DNA of 16,461 nucleotides from an uncultured Eubacteriales bacterium (GTDB lineage Bacteria > Bacillota > Clostridia > Lachnospirales > CAG-274). Of the stretch, positions 7,967 to 14,198 are shown piece by piece. The number at the start of each line of letters is the position of its first letter. Positions within the stretch are counted from its first letter, which is position 1. Made by a program: the position numbers and the translations under genes. Under the pieces are notes generated by a model. The model saw only the letters and a list, made by a program, of their open reading frames with translations. It did no database searches and was not told where the DNA came from. The stretch is from NCBI GenBank assembly GCA_902496345.1, contig CABVAP010000042.1:1-16461 (forward strand), given 5' to 3'.

Positions 7967-8018
7967 TTGAAACCTTTTTCTATCGCAAAAAGGTTTCAAA
8001 CTTCCAAAAATGCTCTTG
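7967..8018 (-). repeat. 52-bp repeat, right copy of the perfect inverted pair
   Basis: Exact reverse complement of 3-54. It contains the same 11-bp-stem hairpin at 7969-7997. It lies upstream of gyrA between two GGGGCTTTGCCCC hairpins. Complete identity over 52 bases in non-coding DNA implies a recent copy or gene conversion. Confidence 0.9.
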
Positions 8019-8033
8019 AAGCATTTTAAGACC

Positions 8034-8050
8034 TTGGGGCTTTGCCCCAA
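8034..8050. repeat. TTGGGGC-TTT-GCCCCAA hairpin module
   Basis: A perfect 7-bp stem with a TTT loop, preceded by AAGACC and followed by ACCCCACAAGCC. The flanking words recur at 7905-7930, 10970-11000 and, on the opposite strand, near 8337-8393, defining a dispersed family. Confidence 0.8.
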
Positions 8051-8057
8051 ACCCCAC

Positions 8058-8112
8058 AAGCCTTTAGAAAAAGGCTTGACCTAAACCTTGTATCGGCTTC
8101 GCCGTCCCTTAT
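8058..8112 (+). repeat. Dispersed repeat: AAGCCTTT hairpin plus GGACGGCGAAGCC module
   Basis: 8058-8077 forms an 8-bp stem (AAGCCTTT with AAAGGCTT) around a 4-nt loop. The following 8068-8112 is the partner of the minus-strand module at 132-174, with about 41 of 45 positions matching. No reading frame of interest crosses it. Confidence 0.75.
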
Positions 8113-8188
8113 AACTTTCTCGGCAAATACACGGCACTGACTATGAGCTTGTACAAATAAAATCGGTTTAAAACAAAAACAGTTCAAT

Positions 8189-8306
8189 TGGCACCGGAAA
8201 GAAATCCGGACGGCGTATGCCGGCTTTTGCATAGCAAAAGTGCTGACTGGCACCGGAAAGAAATCCGGACGGCGTATGCCGGCTTTTGCATAGCAAAAGT
8301 ACTGAT
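8189..8306. repeat. Two-copy 59-bp tandem direct repeat
   Basis: Copies at 8189-8247 and 8248-8306 match at 57 of 59 positions; both differences fall in the last six bases. Each unit has two hairpins: CCGGA/TCCGG around 6 nt, and CTTTTGC/GCAAAAG around ATA. The unit is visibly richer in G+C than the surrounding AT-rich sequence. The CTTTTGC-GCAAAAGTGCTGA part recurs at 11102-11128 and 16360-16382. Two copies without spacers do not make a CRISPR array. Confidence 0.9.
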
Positions 8307-8406
8307 TTATTTTAAATTGATTTTATGCAAGCTAATGTGCCGTTGTAGATTCTGATAAGGCTTGTTGGTATAGGCAACGCACACGGTCTTATGGTCTTAC
8401 ATTTTT

Positions 8407-10320
8407 CTATACATCAAGGTTTGTAACATATTTAGCGTTTTCTTGAATAAACTCACGTCTAGGCTCTACCCTATCGCCCATAAGTTTGTCAAATATTTCG
8501 TCAGCAATTCTAGCATCGTCCATAGTAACCCTCATAAGGATTCTCTTTTCTGGGTCCATAGTAGTTTCCCAAAGCTGTTCAGGGTCCATTTCACCAAGAC
8601 CTTTGTAACGCTGAATAGGCTTGATACCGTCACGACCGATTGTGTCAAGGATTTCTGTAAGTTCGTTGTCGCTGTACGCGTAATATTCTTTCTTTGACTT
8701 TTCAACTTTGAACAATGGTGGCTTAGCAAGGTAAACATAGCCTTGTTCAATAAGAGGTGTCATAAACCTAAATATAAATGTCAAAAGTAAAGTTGTGATG
8801 TGGGCACCGTCAACATCGGCATCGGTCATAATAATAATTTTATGGTATCGTAACTTGCTTATATCAAAGTCTTCGTGAATACCTGTACCAAATGCAGTAA
8901 TCATAGACCTAATTTCTTCGTTGCCTAAAATTCTGTCAAGCCTTGCTTTTTCAACGTTAAGTATTTTACCCCTTAAAGGCAATACAGCCTGTGTCTTAGG
9001 TGTTCTTGCGTCAACAGCAGAACCACCGGCAGAGTTACCTTCGACTATGTAAATTTCACATTTTGTTGGGTCTTTTTCAGAGCAGTCAGTAAGTTTACCA
9101 GGAAGTCTGGAAACTTCAAGGGCAGATTTTCTTCTAACAAGCTCTCTAGCTTTTTTAGCAGCGTCCCTTGCACGAGAGGCAACAAGAGCTTTTTCAAAGA
9201 TAAGCTTACTAACAGCAGGATTTTCCTCAAGGAAATAAGTGAGGTTTTCAGATAAAACAGACTCAACAGCATTTTTAGCTTCGCTGTTACCAAGTTTTGT
9301 TTTAGTTTGACCCTCAAACTGTGGATTTTCAATTTTAACGCTTATAACACAAGTAAGACCCTCACGAATATCGTCACCAGTAAGGTTTTTGTCGCTGTCT
9401 TTAAGTAGTCCAAAACGTCTACCATAGTCGTTTATAGTTTTTGTAAGGCCACTTTTAAAACCAGCTAAATGAGTACCACCGTCTGTTGTGTTGATGTTGT
9501 TAGCATAAGTGTATGTGTTTTCAGCAAAGCCGTCATTATGCTGAAAAGCAATTTCAACAGATACGTTATCTTTAACACTTTCACAATAAAAAATATCTTC
9601 GTAAACAGGAACTTTGTTTTTGTTTATATGCTCAACAAATTCCTTGATACCACCCTCATAGTGGTAAATATTTTCAACAGGGTCATCTTCGTTTCGTAAG
9701 TCTTTGAGGGTTATTTTAACGCCTTTTGTAAGAAAGGCTGTTTCTTGAAGATGCTCTTGTAAAACTTCATAGCTATATTCAGTTTCTTCAAAGATTTCAT
9801 CGTCAGCTTTAAATTCGACAAAAGTACCAGTTTTGTCTTTATCGCATTCACCAACAACAGTAAGTTTATCAAGTACATTACCTCTTGAGTAATGCTGTTC
9901 ATAGATTTTACCATCGTTGTAAATTCTAACAGTAAGCCATTCACTAAGGGCATTAACAACAGAGGCACCAACACCGTGAAGACCACCAGAAACCTTGTAT
10001 CCTCCACCACCGAATTTACCTCCGGCGTGAAGTATAGTAAATACAACTTCGACAGCAGGGATACCTTTTTGAGGGTGAATGCCAACAGGAATACCTCTAC
10101 CGTTGTCTTTAACAGAGATAACGTTGTCTTTGTGAATAGTAACTTCGATTTCGGTACAGTAACCAGCTAAGGCCTCATCGATTGAGTTATCCACGATTTC
10201 ATAAACCAAGTGGTGTAAGCCTTTAGCAGATGTACTGCCGATATACATACCAGGCCTAACCCTAACAGCCTCAAGTCCCTCCAAGATTTGTATTTGATTT
10301 TCATTGTATTCCGATGACAT
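8407..10320 (-). CDS. gyrB: DNA gyrase subunit B
   Basis: GyrB is the ATPase subunit of gyrase. Numbered from the ATG at 10320, the 637-aa product has the GHKL ATPase domain (EIVDNSIDE at 41-49, DNGRG at 72-76, GGLHGVGAS at 112-120), the transducer domain, and the TOPRIM domain (EGNSAGG at 427-433, the metal-binding MTDADVDGAH at 498-507, PLR at 448-450) with the C-terminal RYKGLGEMDP at 571-580. A TTG nine codons upstream keeps the frame open, but AAGGA/GGAAG lies 8-10 nt before this ATG and homologues start here. The motif EGDSAGG reads EGNSAGG: Asn429 replaces the Asp that corresponds to E. coli Asp426. The leader is long (about 225 nt) from a candidate promoter at 10553. Confidence 0.97.
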   Translation of the reverse strand: MSSEYNENQIQILEGLEAVRVRPGMYIGSTSAKGLHHLVYEIVDNSIDEALAGYCTEIEVTIHKDNVISVKDNGRGIPVGIHPQKGIPAVEVVFTILHAGGKFGGGGYKVSGGLHGVGASVVNALSEWLTVRIYNDGKIYEQHYSRGNVLDKLTVVGECDKDKTGTFVEFKADDEIFEETEYSYEVLQEHLQETAFLTKGVKITLKDLRNEDDPVENIYHYEGGIKEFVEHINKNKVPVYEDIFYCESVKDNVSVEIAFQHNDGFAENTYTYANNINTTDGGTHLAGFKSGLTKTINDYGRRFGLLKDSDKNLTGDDIREGLTCVISVKIENPQFEGQTKTKLGNSEAKNAVESVLSENLTYFLEENPAVSKLIFEKALVASRARDAAKKARELVRRKSALEVSRLPGKLTDCSEKDPTKCEIYIVEGNSAGGSAVDARTPKTQAVLPLRGKILNVEKARLDRILGNEEIRSMITAFGTGIHEDFDISKLRYHKIIIMTDADVDGAHITTLLLTFIFRFMTPLIEQGYVYLAKPPLFKVEKSKKEYYAYSDNELTEILDTIGRDGIKPIQRYKGLGEMDPEQLWETTMDPEKRILMRVTMDDARIADEIFDKLMGDRVEPRREFIQENAKYVTNLDV

Positions 10321-10552
10321 AAAAACTTCTTCCTTTCGTTGCACCAAAGGTGGTGCGTAATCTTCCCAAAATGAACTGAACTTTCATTCAGTCACTAAAT
10401 CAAGTCAAAAAATTCTTAAAATCAAGTACAGACAAAGAATTTCACAATTTTATTTTTAATATTTAATTTTGTTTATGTTTTTTATACTTTTTGTTTTATT
10501 TGTTTATACAACTAAAAAAAGCCCCAAAACTCACATTTAAAACAGTTGTACA

Positions 10553-10580
10553 AGTATAACATATATAACAAAACGACCAA
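10553..10580 (-). promoter_or_regulatory. Candidate extended -10 promoter for gyrB
   Basis: On the minus strand, TATACT (10553-10558) is preceded by TG one base upstream, an extended -10, and by TTGGTC 16 bp away (10575-10580). The -35 matches only TTG. It lies just after the remB stop and would give gyrB a leader of about 225 nt, including 10504-10553, where 10-nt arms can pair around a 30-nt loop. Confidence 0.5.
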
Positions 10581-10594
10581 ACAGCTAAGCCAGT

Positions 10595-10873
10595 TTAAAT
10601 AGATTTTAAAATCAATTTACTTTGAAGTCTTTTTCTAATAGCTTTAACAGAAAGAGGCGACAAGTAAACAGTAATCTCCCCTAGTTTTTCGACCACGATA
10701 GCCGAACGAGAAACATTTTTGTCCAGCACGACACATTTTTTCTGTTTAAACATATTTGCGACAAACTCACTATTTATCTGACCAGCATTTTCATCGTCTT
10801 TTTCGACAATATCAATTACAGCAACAATGTCCTTTAAAAAGACATCAACGTCAGCTCCAACATTCAAAAACAT
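10595..10873 (-). CDS. remB: DUF370 / RemB-like (YaaB) protein
   Basis: This 92-aa protein belongs to the DUF370 family, which includes the B. subtilis biofilm-matrix regulators RemA and RemB (YaaB). RemB is encoded in the same recF-gyrB position. Visible family features are the MFLNVGADVDVFLKDIVAVID N-terminal strand-turn-strand and the conserved YLSPLS at 70-75. The frame remains open upstream, but the start is set at 10873, with GGGGG 8 nt upstream and alignment to the family N terminus. It has its own extended -10 promoter. A DNA-binding regulatory role is inferred from RemA; RemB's exact function is less clear. Confidence 0.88.
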   Translation of the reverse strand: MFLNVGADVDVFLKDIVAVIDIVEKDDENAGQINSEFVANMFKQKKCVVLDKNVSRSAIVVEKLGEITVYLSPLSVKAIRKRLQSKLILKSI

Positions 10874-10903
10874 AAACAAATCCCCCAAAACTACAGCTAT
10901 ACT

Positions 10904-10932
10904 ATTATACCACAGATTTCCGATTTTCACCA
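10904..10932 (-). promoter_or_regulatory. Extended -10 promoter for remB
   Basis: On the minus strand a consensus TATAAT (10904-10909) is preceded by TGG, giving TGNTATAAT. A weak -35 (TGGTGA) lies 17 bp upstream. The predicted start is near 10897, about 24 nt before the remB ATG. It separates remB from the recF terminator upstream. Confidence 0.7.
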
Positions 10933-11036
10933 TACCTATTTTCAAAAAATTTTAACAAAAATTTAAGTTTAAGACCTTGTGTCGTTGCCCCAAAAGCTCT
11001 TTTTAAAACCTTGATCAAATCCATAATGTTTTAAAC

Positions 11037-11079
11037 TAAAAAACAACCCCTGTTTTAGACCTGGCCTAAAATAGGGGTT
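11037..11079 (-). terminator. Strong intrinsic terminator downstream of recF
   Basis: On the minus strand a 14-bp stem with one G-U pair (arms 11066-11079 and 11045-11058) around a 7-nt loop is followed by GTTTTTTAG. The C4/G4 run at the stem base makes it stable. It closes the dnaA-dnaN-yaaA-recF group before remB starts from its own promoter. Confidence 0.85.
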
Positions 11080-11101
11080 AATTAAAATTTTTAATTATTC
11101 A

Positions 11102-11128
11102 CAGCACTTTTGCTTTGTAAAAGTGCTG
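11102..11128. repeat. CAGCACTTTT hairpin just after recF
   Basis: A perfect 10-bp stem (CAGCACTTTT with AAAAGTGCTG) encloses a 7-nt loop three nt past the recF stop codon. It shares the CTTTTGC / AAAAGTGCTGA words with the tandem repeats at 8189-8306 and the hairpin at 16360. It may assist the terminator about 25 nt further downstream or protect the recF mRNA 3' end. Confidence 0.8.
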
Positions 11129-11130
11129 AA

Positions 11131-12255
11131 CTAGCAACAATGTTGTTGCTCTGTAACAATAACACCGTCTTCAACAAAAAATATACTGATGTCACCAGCT
11201 GCCTTTTTTGTGATTTCCTCAATACCTGTACACGTAATTATCACTTGAATATCCCTTATGCTTTCAAGCAAAAAAGATTGTCTTTTTTCGTCAAGCTCTG
11301 ATAACACGTCATCAAGCAATAACACAGGCTCTGAGCCTTTTTCTTTTTTTATTATTTCTATTTCAGCAAGTTTTGCCGAAAGGGCAGCACTTCTCTGTTG
11401 CCCTTGAGAGCCATAACTTCTAGCGTCAAATCCATTTATCATAAATGTTAAATCGTCTTTGTGAGGCCCTGTGCTTGTCGTTCCGTACAAAATATCTTTT
11501 TCGATGTTTCGTTCAAGTTTTTTTTCAAACTCATCTTCAAGCACGTTTGGTTTGTAAATTATTTCAAGATTTTCTTTGTCACCTGTAATTCTTGAATGAA
11601 TATCGCTTGCAATATCTGAAATATCTTTTACAAACTTTTTTCTTTGGGCTATTATCTTCTTGCCGAAATCCAAAAGTTGCATATCCCATACTATCAAAGT
11701 TTCTTTGAGTGTATCTGTTTTTTCCCTGTTTCGCTGATTTTTCTGCAACTCTTTGAGTAAATTGTTTCTTTGCTTCAATACCTTGCAATACTGCCTAAGG
11801 TCATAGTAATAGACTTTACTAAGCTGGCACATTTCAAGGTCCATAAACCTACGTCTTTCAGACGGACCGGCTTTTATAAGTTGTAAATCCTCTGGAGCAA
11901 ACAAAACAATGTGCAAAATACCAAACAACTCGCCAATTTTGCGAACAGGTACGCTGTTCACAGCTATTCCTTTTTTTATATTTTTACCCTTAACCAGATG
12001 AACATCGATTTTATCAGAAATTGTATCATCACAAACAGTAACCCTAAGGTGAGAATTGTCCGTTTCAAAATTTATAACGTCCTTGTCGATATGAGTTTTG
12101 TGGCTTCTTCCTGTAGAGCAGAAGTAGATACTTTCTAAAATGCTCGTCTTTCCCTGTGCGTTGTCGCCATAAAATATATTTATATTTTTGTTTAACTCAA
12201 TATCAACTTTTTTCAAATTTCGGAAATTTCTAACCGAAAGTTTTTCAACGAACAC
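11131..12255 (-). CDS. recF: DNA replication and repair protein RecF
   Basis: RecF is an SMC-like ATPase that, with RecO and RecR, loads RecA at single-strand gaps next to double-stranded DNA. The 374-aa product has Walker A GDNAQGKT at 30-37, the ABC signature SQGQQR at 283-288, and Walker B VLLLDD at 311-316 followed by LSELD. The start is GTG, supported by AGGTGAG whose GG lies 7 nt upstream; the resulting N terminus (EKLSVRNFRN) fits homologues. It is preceded by yaaA at 76 nt, an operon-like arrangement, and ends in QQHCC before two hairpins. Identification is secure. Confidence 0.97.
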   Translation of the reverse strand: MFVEKLSVRNFRNLKKVDIELNKNINIFYGDNAQGKTSILESIYFCSTGRSHKTHIDKDVINFETDNSHLRVTVCDDTISDKIDVHLVKGKNIKKGIAVNSVPVRKIGELFGILHIVLFAPEDLQLIKAGPSERRRFMDLEMCQLSKVYYYDLRQYCKVLKQRNNLLKELQKNQRNREKTDTLKETLIVWDMQLLDFGKKIIAQRKKFVKDISDIASDIHSRITGDKENLEIIYKPNVLEDEFEKKLERNIEKDILYGTTSTGPHKDDLTFMINGFDARSYGSQGQQRSAALSAKLAEIEIIKKEKGSEPVLLLDDVLSELDEKRQSFLLESIRDIQVIITCTGIEEITKKAAGDISIFFVEDGVIVTEQQHCC

Positions 12256-12331
12256 GCCCTCACCTACTTAATCAAGAAATTTCGCCTATAACATTTAAAT
12301 TTAATTAAACAAAACGCCATAAACACCCTTG

Positions 12332-12547
12332 TTATAAAACCTTTATTGTTCCAAATCCGTTTACCTCAACAGTATCTCCAGAGTGAACTTTTTTACCCCT
12401 TTGTAAAACAATCTCACCGTTTAGTTTAACTTCTCCAGATAAAATAAGTTCTTTAGCGTCAGAGCCTTGAGAAACAAGGTTTGCAGCTTTAATTACTTGT
12501 TGTAATTTAATAAATTCCGTATCAATTTTGTATTCCTGTACTTCCAT
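12332..12547 (-). CDS. yaaA: S4-domain RNA-binding protein YaaA (RlbA-like)
   Basis: This 71-aa protein consists of one S4 RNA-binding domain, with the conserved KLQQVIKAANLVSQGSDAK and GEVKLNGEIVLQRGKKV elements (14-32 and 38-54). Small S4 proteins at this exact site between dnaN and recF are called YaaA; the B. subtilis member has been linked to ribosome assembly (RlbA). Translation starts at ATG 12547 with GGTGAG upstream. It lies in the dnaN-recF run and is probably co-transcribed with recF. Confidence 0.93.
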   Translation of the reverse strand: MEVQEYKIDTEFIKLQQVIKAANLVSQGSDAKELILSGEVKLNGEIVLQRGKKVHSGDTVEVNGFGTIKVL

Positions 12548-12571
12548 AATCTCACCAACTTTACAAATTAC

Positions 12572-12650
12572 TAATCCCTATTTTTTAATTTTAATTCCAA
12601 ATCCCTATTTTATTTTGCAGCCTATTCCAAAATTCCTATTCCTAATTCCT
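12572..12650 (-). repeat. GGAAT/GGGAT-rich low-complexity spacer between dnaN and yaaA
   Basis: The minus strand of this spacer is a run of degenerate short units such as GGAATTAGGAATAGGAAT, GGAATAGG, AATAGGGATT and GGAATTAAAATT. Adjacent units have variable spacing of about 6-10 nt. No gene or hairpin was identified. Confidence 0.6.
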
Positions 12651-12667
12651 GTTTTAATAAGCTTTTA

Positions 12668-13777
12668 CTAACTGTTAAGTCGTAAAGGCAATATCAAATA
12701 TTTATAATCATCAGTTTCAAGACCTCTTATAATACAAGGGCTAAGCTGTGACATAAATTTTAAATTTATTTTTTCGTCATCGATAGCTTTAAGTGCGTCT
12801 ATTAAATATCTAGGGTTGAAACCAATTTTGAGGTCATCGCCTTCAAATTCAATTTCAACTTCTTCGTAAGACGTACCAACGTTGCTGTTTGATGTAATAG
12901 CTAAAATACCGTCTTTAATATTCAACTCAACAGGATTTTTCTTTGAGTCTTTGGCAAGCAGAGTTGCTCTTTCAAGTGAACTTAAAAACTCGTGTCTATT
13001 TATATCGATTGATGTGTTATATTCATCTGTAAAGCTAGACTCATATTTAAAGAATTCCCCTTCCAAAAGTCTAGAAACAAGAGTAAAATCAGTTGTTTCA
13101 AAAAGAGCAAGGTTATCTGTAAAGTACATAGAAACTATCTCTTCTTCCTTGTCTGGTAAAATTCGACTGATTTCGCCAAGTGTTCTTGCTGGAACAACAA
13201 CACTAACGTTTTCATTTTCATTTACCATCTCTGTTTTTCTAAATGCAACTCTAAACCCATCTATCGCAACTAAATTAAAACAGTCTTTTTTTATTTCCAT
13301 AAGCTCACCAGTAAAAATCGGCTTTGTTTCCTCAACAGCAACCGAAAATATGGTCTGTTTTATCATATTTTTAAGAACATTTGATTTTGTTTCATATTTG
13401 ACATTTTTCTCTACAGTAGGTAATGCAGGGAAGCTACTTGCAGGCAAAGCAAATATATTGAACTTTGATTTACCACTTGTAATAGTGACGTTGTTATTGT
13501 CATCACTTTCGATATGAGCCTCATTTTCTGGCAAATTTCGAATAATTTCGAAAAAAGTTTTTGCATCAACAGCAATAGCACCTTTTTCAATTATTTCAGC
13601 TTCCATATTGCAAGTTTCAATTGCAAGTTCCATATTGTTAGCTGTAAGTCTAACACCTTGATTATCAGCTGTAATCAATATGCATTCCAAAATTTCCTGA
13701 GTAGTTTTAGATGCAACAGCTTTTGAAACAATGTTTATTTTACCAAGAAGTTCATCTTTATAACAATTTATAAGCAT
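12668..13777 (-). CDS. dnaN: DNA polymerase III beta subunit (sliding clamp)
   Basis: DnaN dimerises into a ring around DNA and tethers the replicative polymerase and many repair enzymes. The 369-aa product has the usual length and three-domain clamp organisation, beginning MLINCYKDELLGKINIVSKA, with TTQEILECILI at 25-35, and ending in the family's LILPLRL segment. The start is ATG at 13777 with AAAGGA about 9 nt upstream. It is separated from dnaA by 421 nt that carry an origin element, and a candidate promoter lies at 13871-13898, so it is probably expressed at least partly independently of dnaA. Confidence 0.97.
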   Translation of the reverse strand: MLINCYKDELLGKINIVSKAVASKTTQEILECILITADNQGVRLTANNMELAIETCNMEAEIIEKGAIAVDAKTFFEIIRNLPENEAHIESDDNNNVTITSGKSKFNIFALPASSFPALPTVEKNVKYETKSNVLKNMIKQTIFSVAVEETKPIFTGELMEIKKDCFNLVAIDGFRVAFRKTEMVNENENVSVVVPARTLGEISRILPDKEEEIVSMYFTDNLALFETTDFTLVSRLLEGEFFKYESSFTDEYNTSIDINRHEFLSSLERATLLAKDSKKNPVELNIKDGILAITSNSNVGTSYEEVEIEFEGDDLKIGFNPRYLIDALKAIDDEKINLKFMSQLSPCIIRGLETDDYKYLILPLRLNS

Positions 13778-13870
13778 ATCAACTAATTCCTTTCATCAAT
13801 CTTAAATAATATTATAAATTACTCTTTCAAAATCTCTGTTAAATTATAAAATAAAAATACGACAAAACTT

Positions 13871-13898
13871 ACTATATTAAAAAGTTATAAAAATGCAA
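13871..13898 (-). promoter_or_regulatory. Candidate promoter for dnaN
   Basis: On the minus strand TTGCAT (13893-13898) and TATAGT (13871-13876) are 16 bp apart. The -10 is one base from consensus and the -35 matches only TTG. The resulting leader would be about 90 nt. Other AT-rich -10-like hexamers occur nearby, so the assignment is tentative. Confidence 0.4.
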
Positions 13899-13966
13899 GT
13901 TACCATTAACAAAAATTCAAAAAATAAAAACGCCAATGGGGCCAGAAAGAGCAATATCAGATATTA

Positions 13967-14042
13967 CAAAAAAATAATATAATATAATATAATATATTAT
14001 ATATAAACTTTTTATAGTAATAGTAGTAGGGGGCGTGGATTT
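13967..14042. other. Candidate DNA unwinding element with DnaA-trio (oriC, dnaA-dnaN side)
   Basis: 13967-14014 is almost pure A/T, with ATAAT/ATATA repeats. It is followed on the plus strand by five consecutive trinucleotides TAG TAA TAG TAG TAG (14015-14029), then GGGGC, and a degenerate DnaA box (CGTGGATTT, 14034-14042). Read outward from the boxes this is 3'-GAT-GAT-GAT-AAT-GAT-5'. It matches the DnaA-box, GC step, DnaA-trio, AT-rich order known for the B. subtilis unwinding region, in the same gap between dnaA and dnaN. It is the predicted strand-opening site. Confidence 0.85.
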
Positions 14043-14085
14043 GGGGAAAAGACTTTCAACACCTAGAGCTAACAGTATTTTTCGA

Positions 14086-14195
14086 TGTGGATAACTAAGT
14101 GCATAAAAACGTGTATTTTCAACCTAATTCACACACAAAAATACGCCCCACCTTATCAACAAATATTAAACAGTTTTTCAACAGAGTTATAAACA
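14086..14195. promoter_or_regulatory. DnaA-box group between dnaA and dnaN
   Basis: A consensus TGTGGATAA lies at 14086-14094. Near-consensus sites are TAATTCACA at 14125-14133, TTATCAACA at 14153-14161 and TTATAAACA at 14187-14195. They lie between the dnaA stop codon and the trio/AT-rich region, the side from which DnaA would be loaded onto the trio strand. Confidence 0.8.
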
Positions 14196-14198
14196 GCA

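Larger units (their letters stand above)
7883..8406. repeat. gyrB-gyrA intergenic repeat island
   Basis: This 524-nt gap contains almost only repeat modules: GGGGCTTTGCCCC hairpins at 7911-7927 and 8034-8050, the right 52-bp repeat (7967-8018), a hairpin at 8058-8077, a dispersed module at 8068-8112, a two-copy 59-bp tandem repeat (8189-8306), and a degenerate, oppositely oriented copy near 8337-8393. gyrB and gyrA are normally close together, so the island is an acquired or expanded block. The stretch between 8113 and 8188 shows nothing recognisable. No clear promoter for gyrA was found. Confidence 0.8.

Noticed and set aside
8026..8253. 75-aa minus-strand frame in the gyrB-gyrA gap
   Set aside because: It runs through hairpin modules and part of the tandem repeat, with no ribosome site and no family resemblance.
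8189..8306. Possible CRISPR array
   Set aside because: Only two directly abutting 59-bp copies with no unique spacers and no cas genes; a tandem duplication explains it.
12882..13517. 211-aa plus-strand open frame opposite dnaN
   Set aside because: It lies wholly within dnaN on the other strand, has no recognisable domain, and reflects the codon bias of the real gene.
13856..13868. Possible Spo0A box near dnaN, and another near 16313
   Set aside because: Each differs from the TGTCGAA core by at least one base, and such short motifs are expected by chance; nothing in the window shows that the organism sporulates.
13925..13955. Possible dnaA terminator (GCCCC-ATT-GGC before T-runs)
   Set aside because: The best stem is only three base pairs, too weak to call despite the following T-tract.
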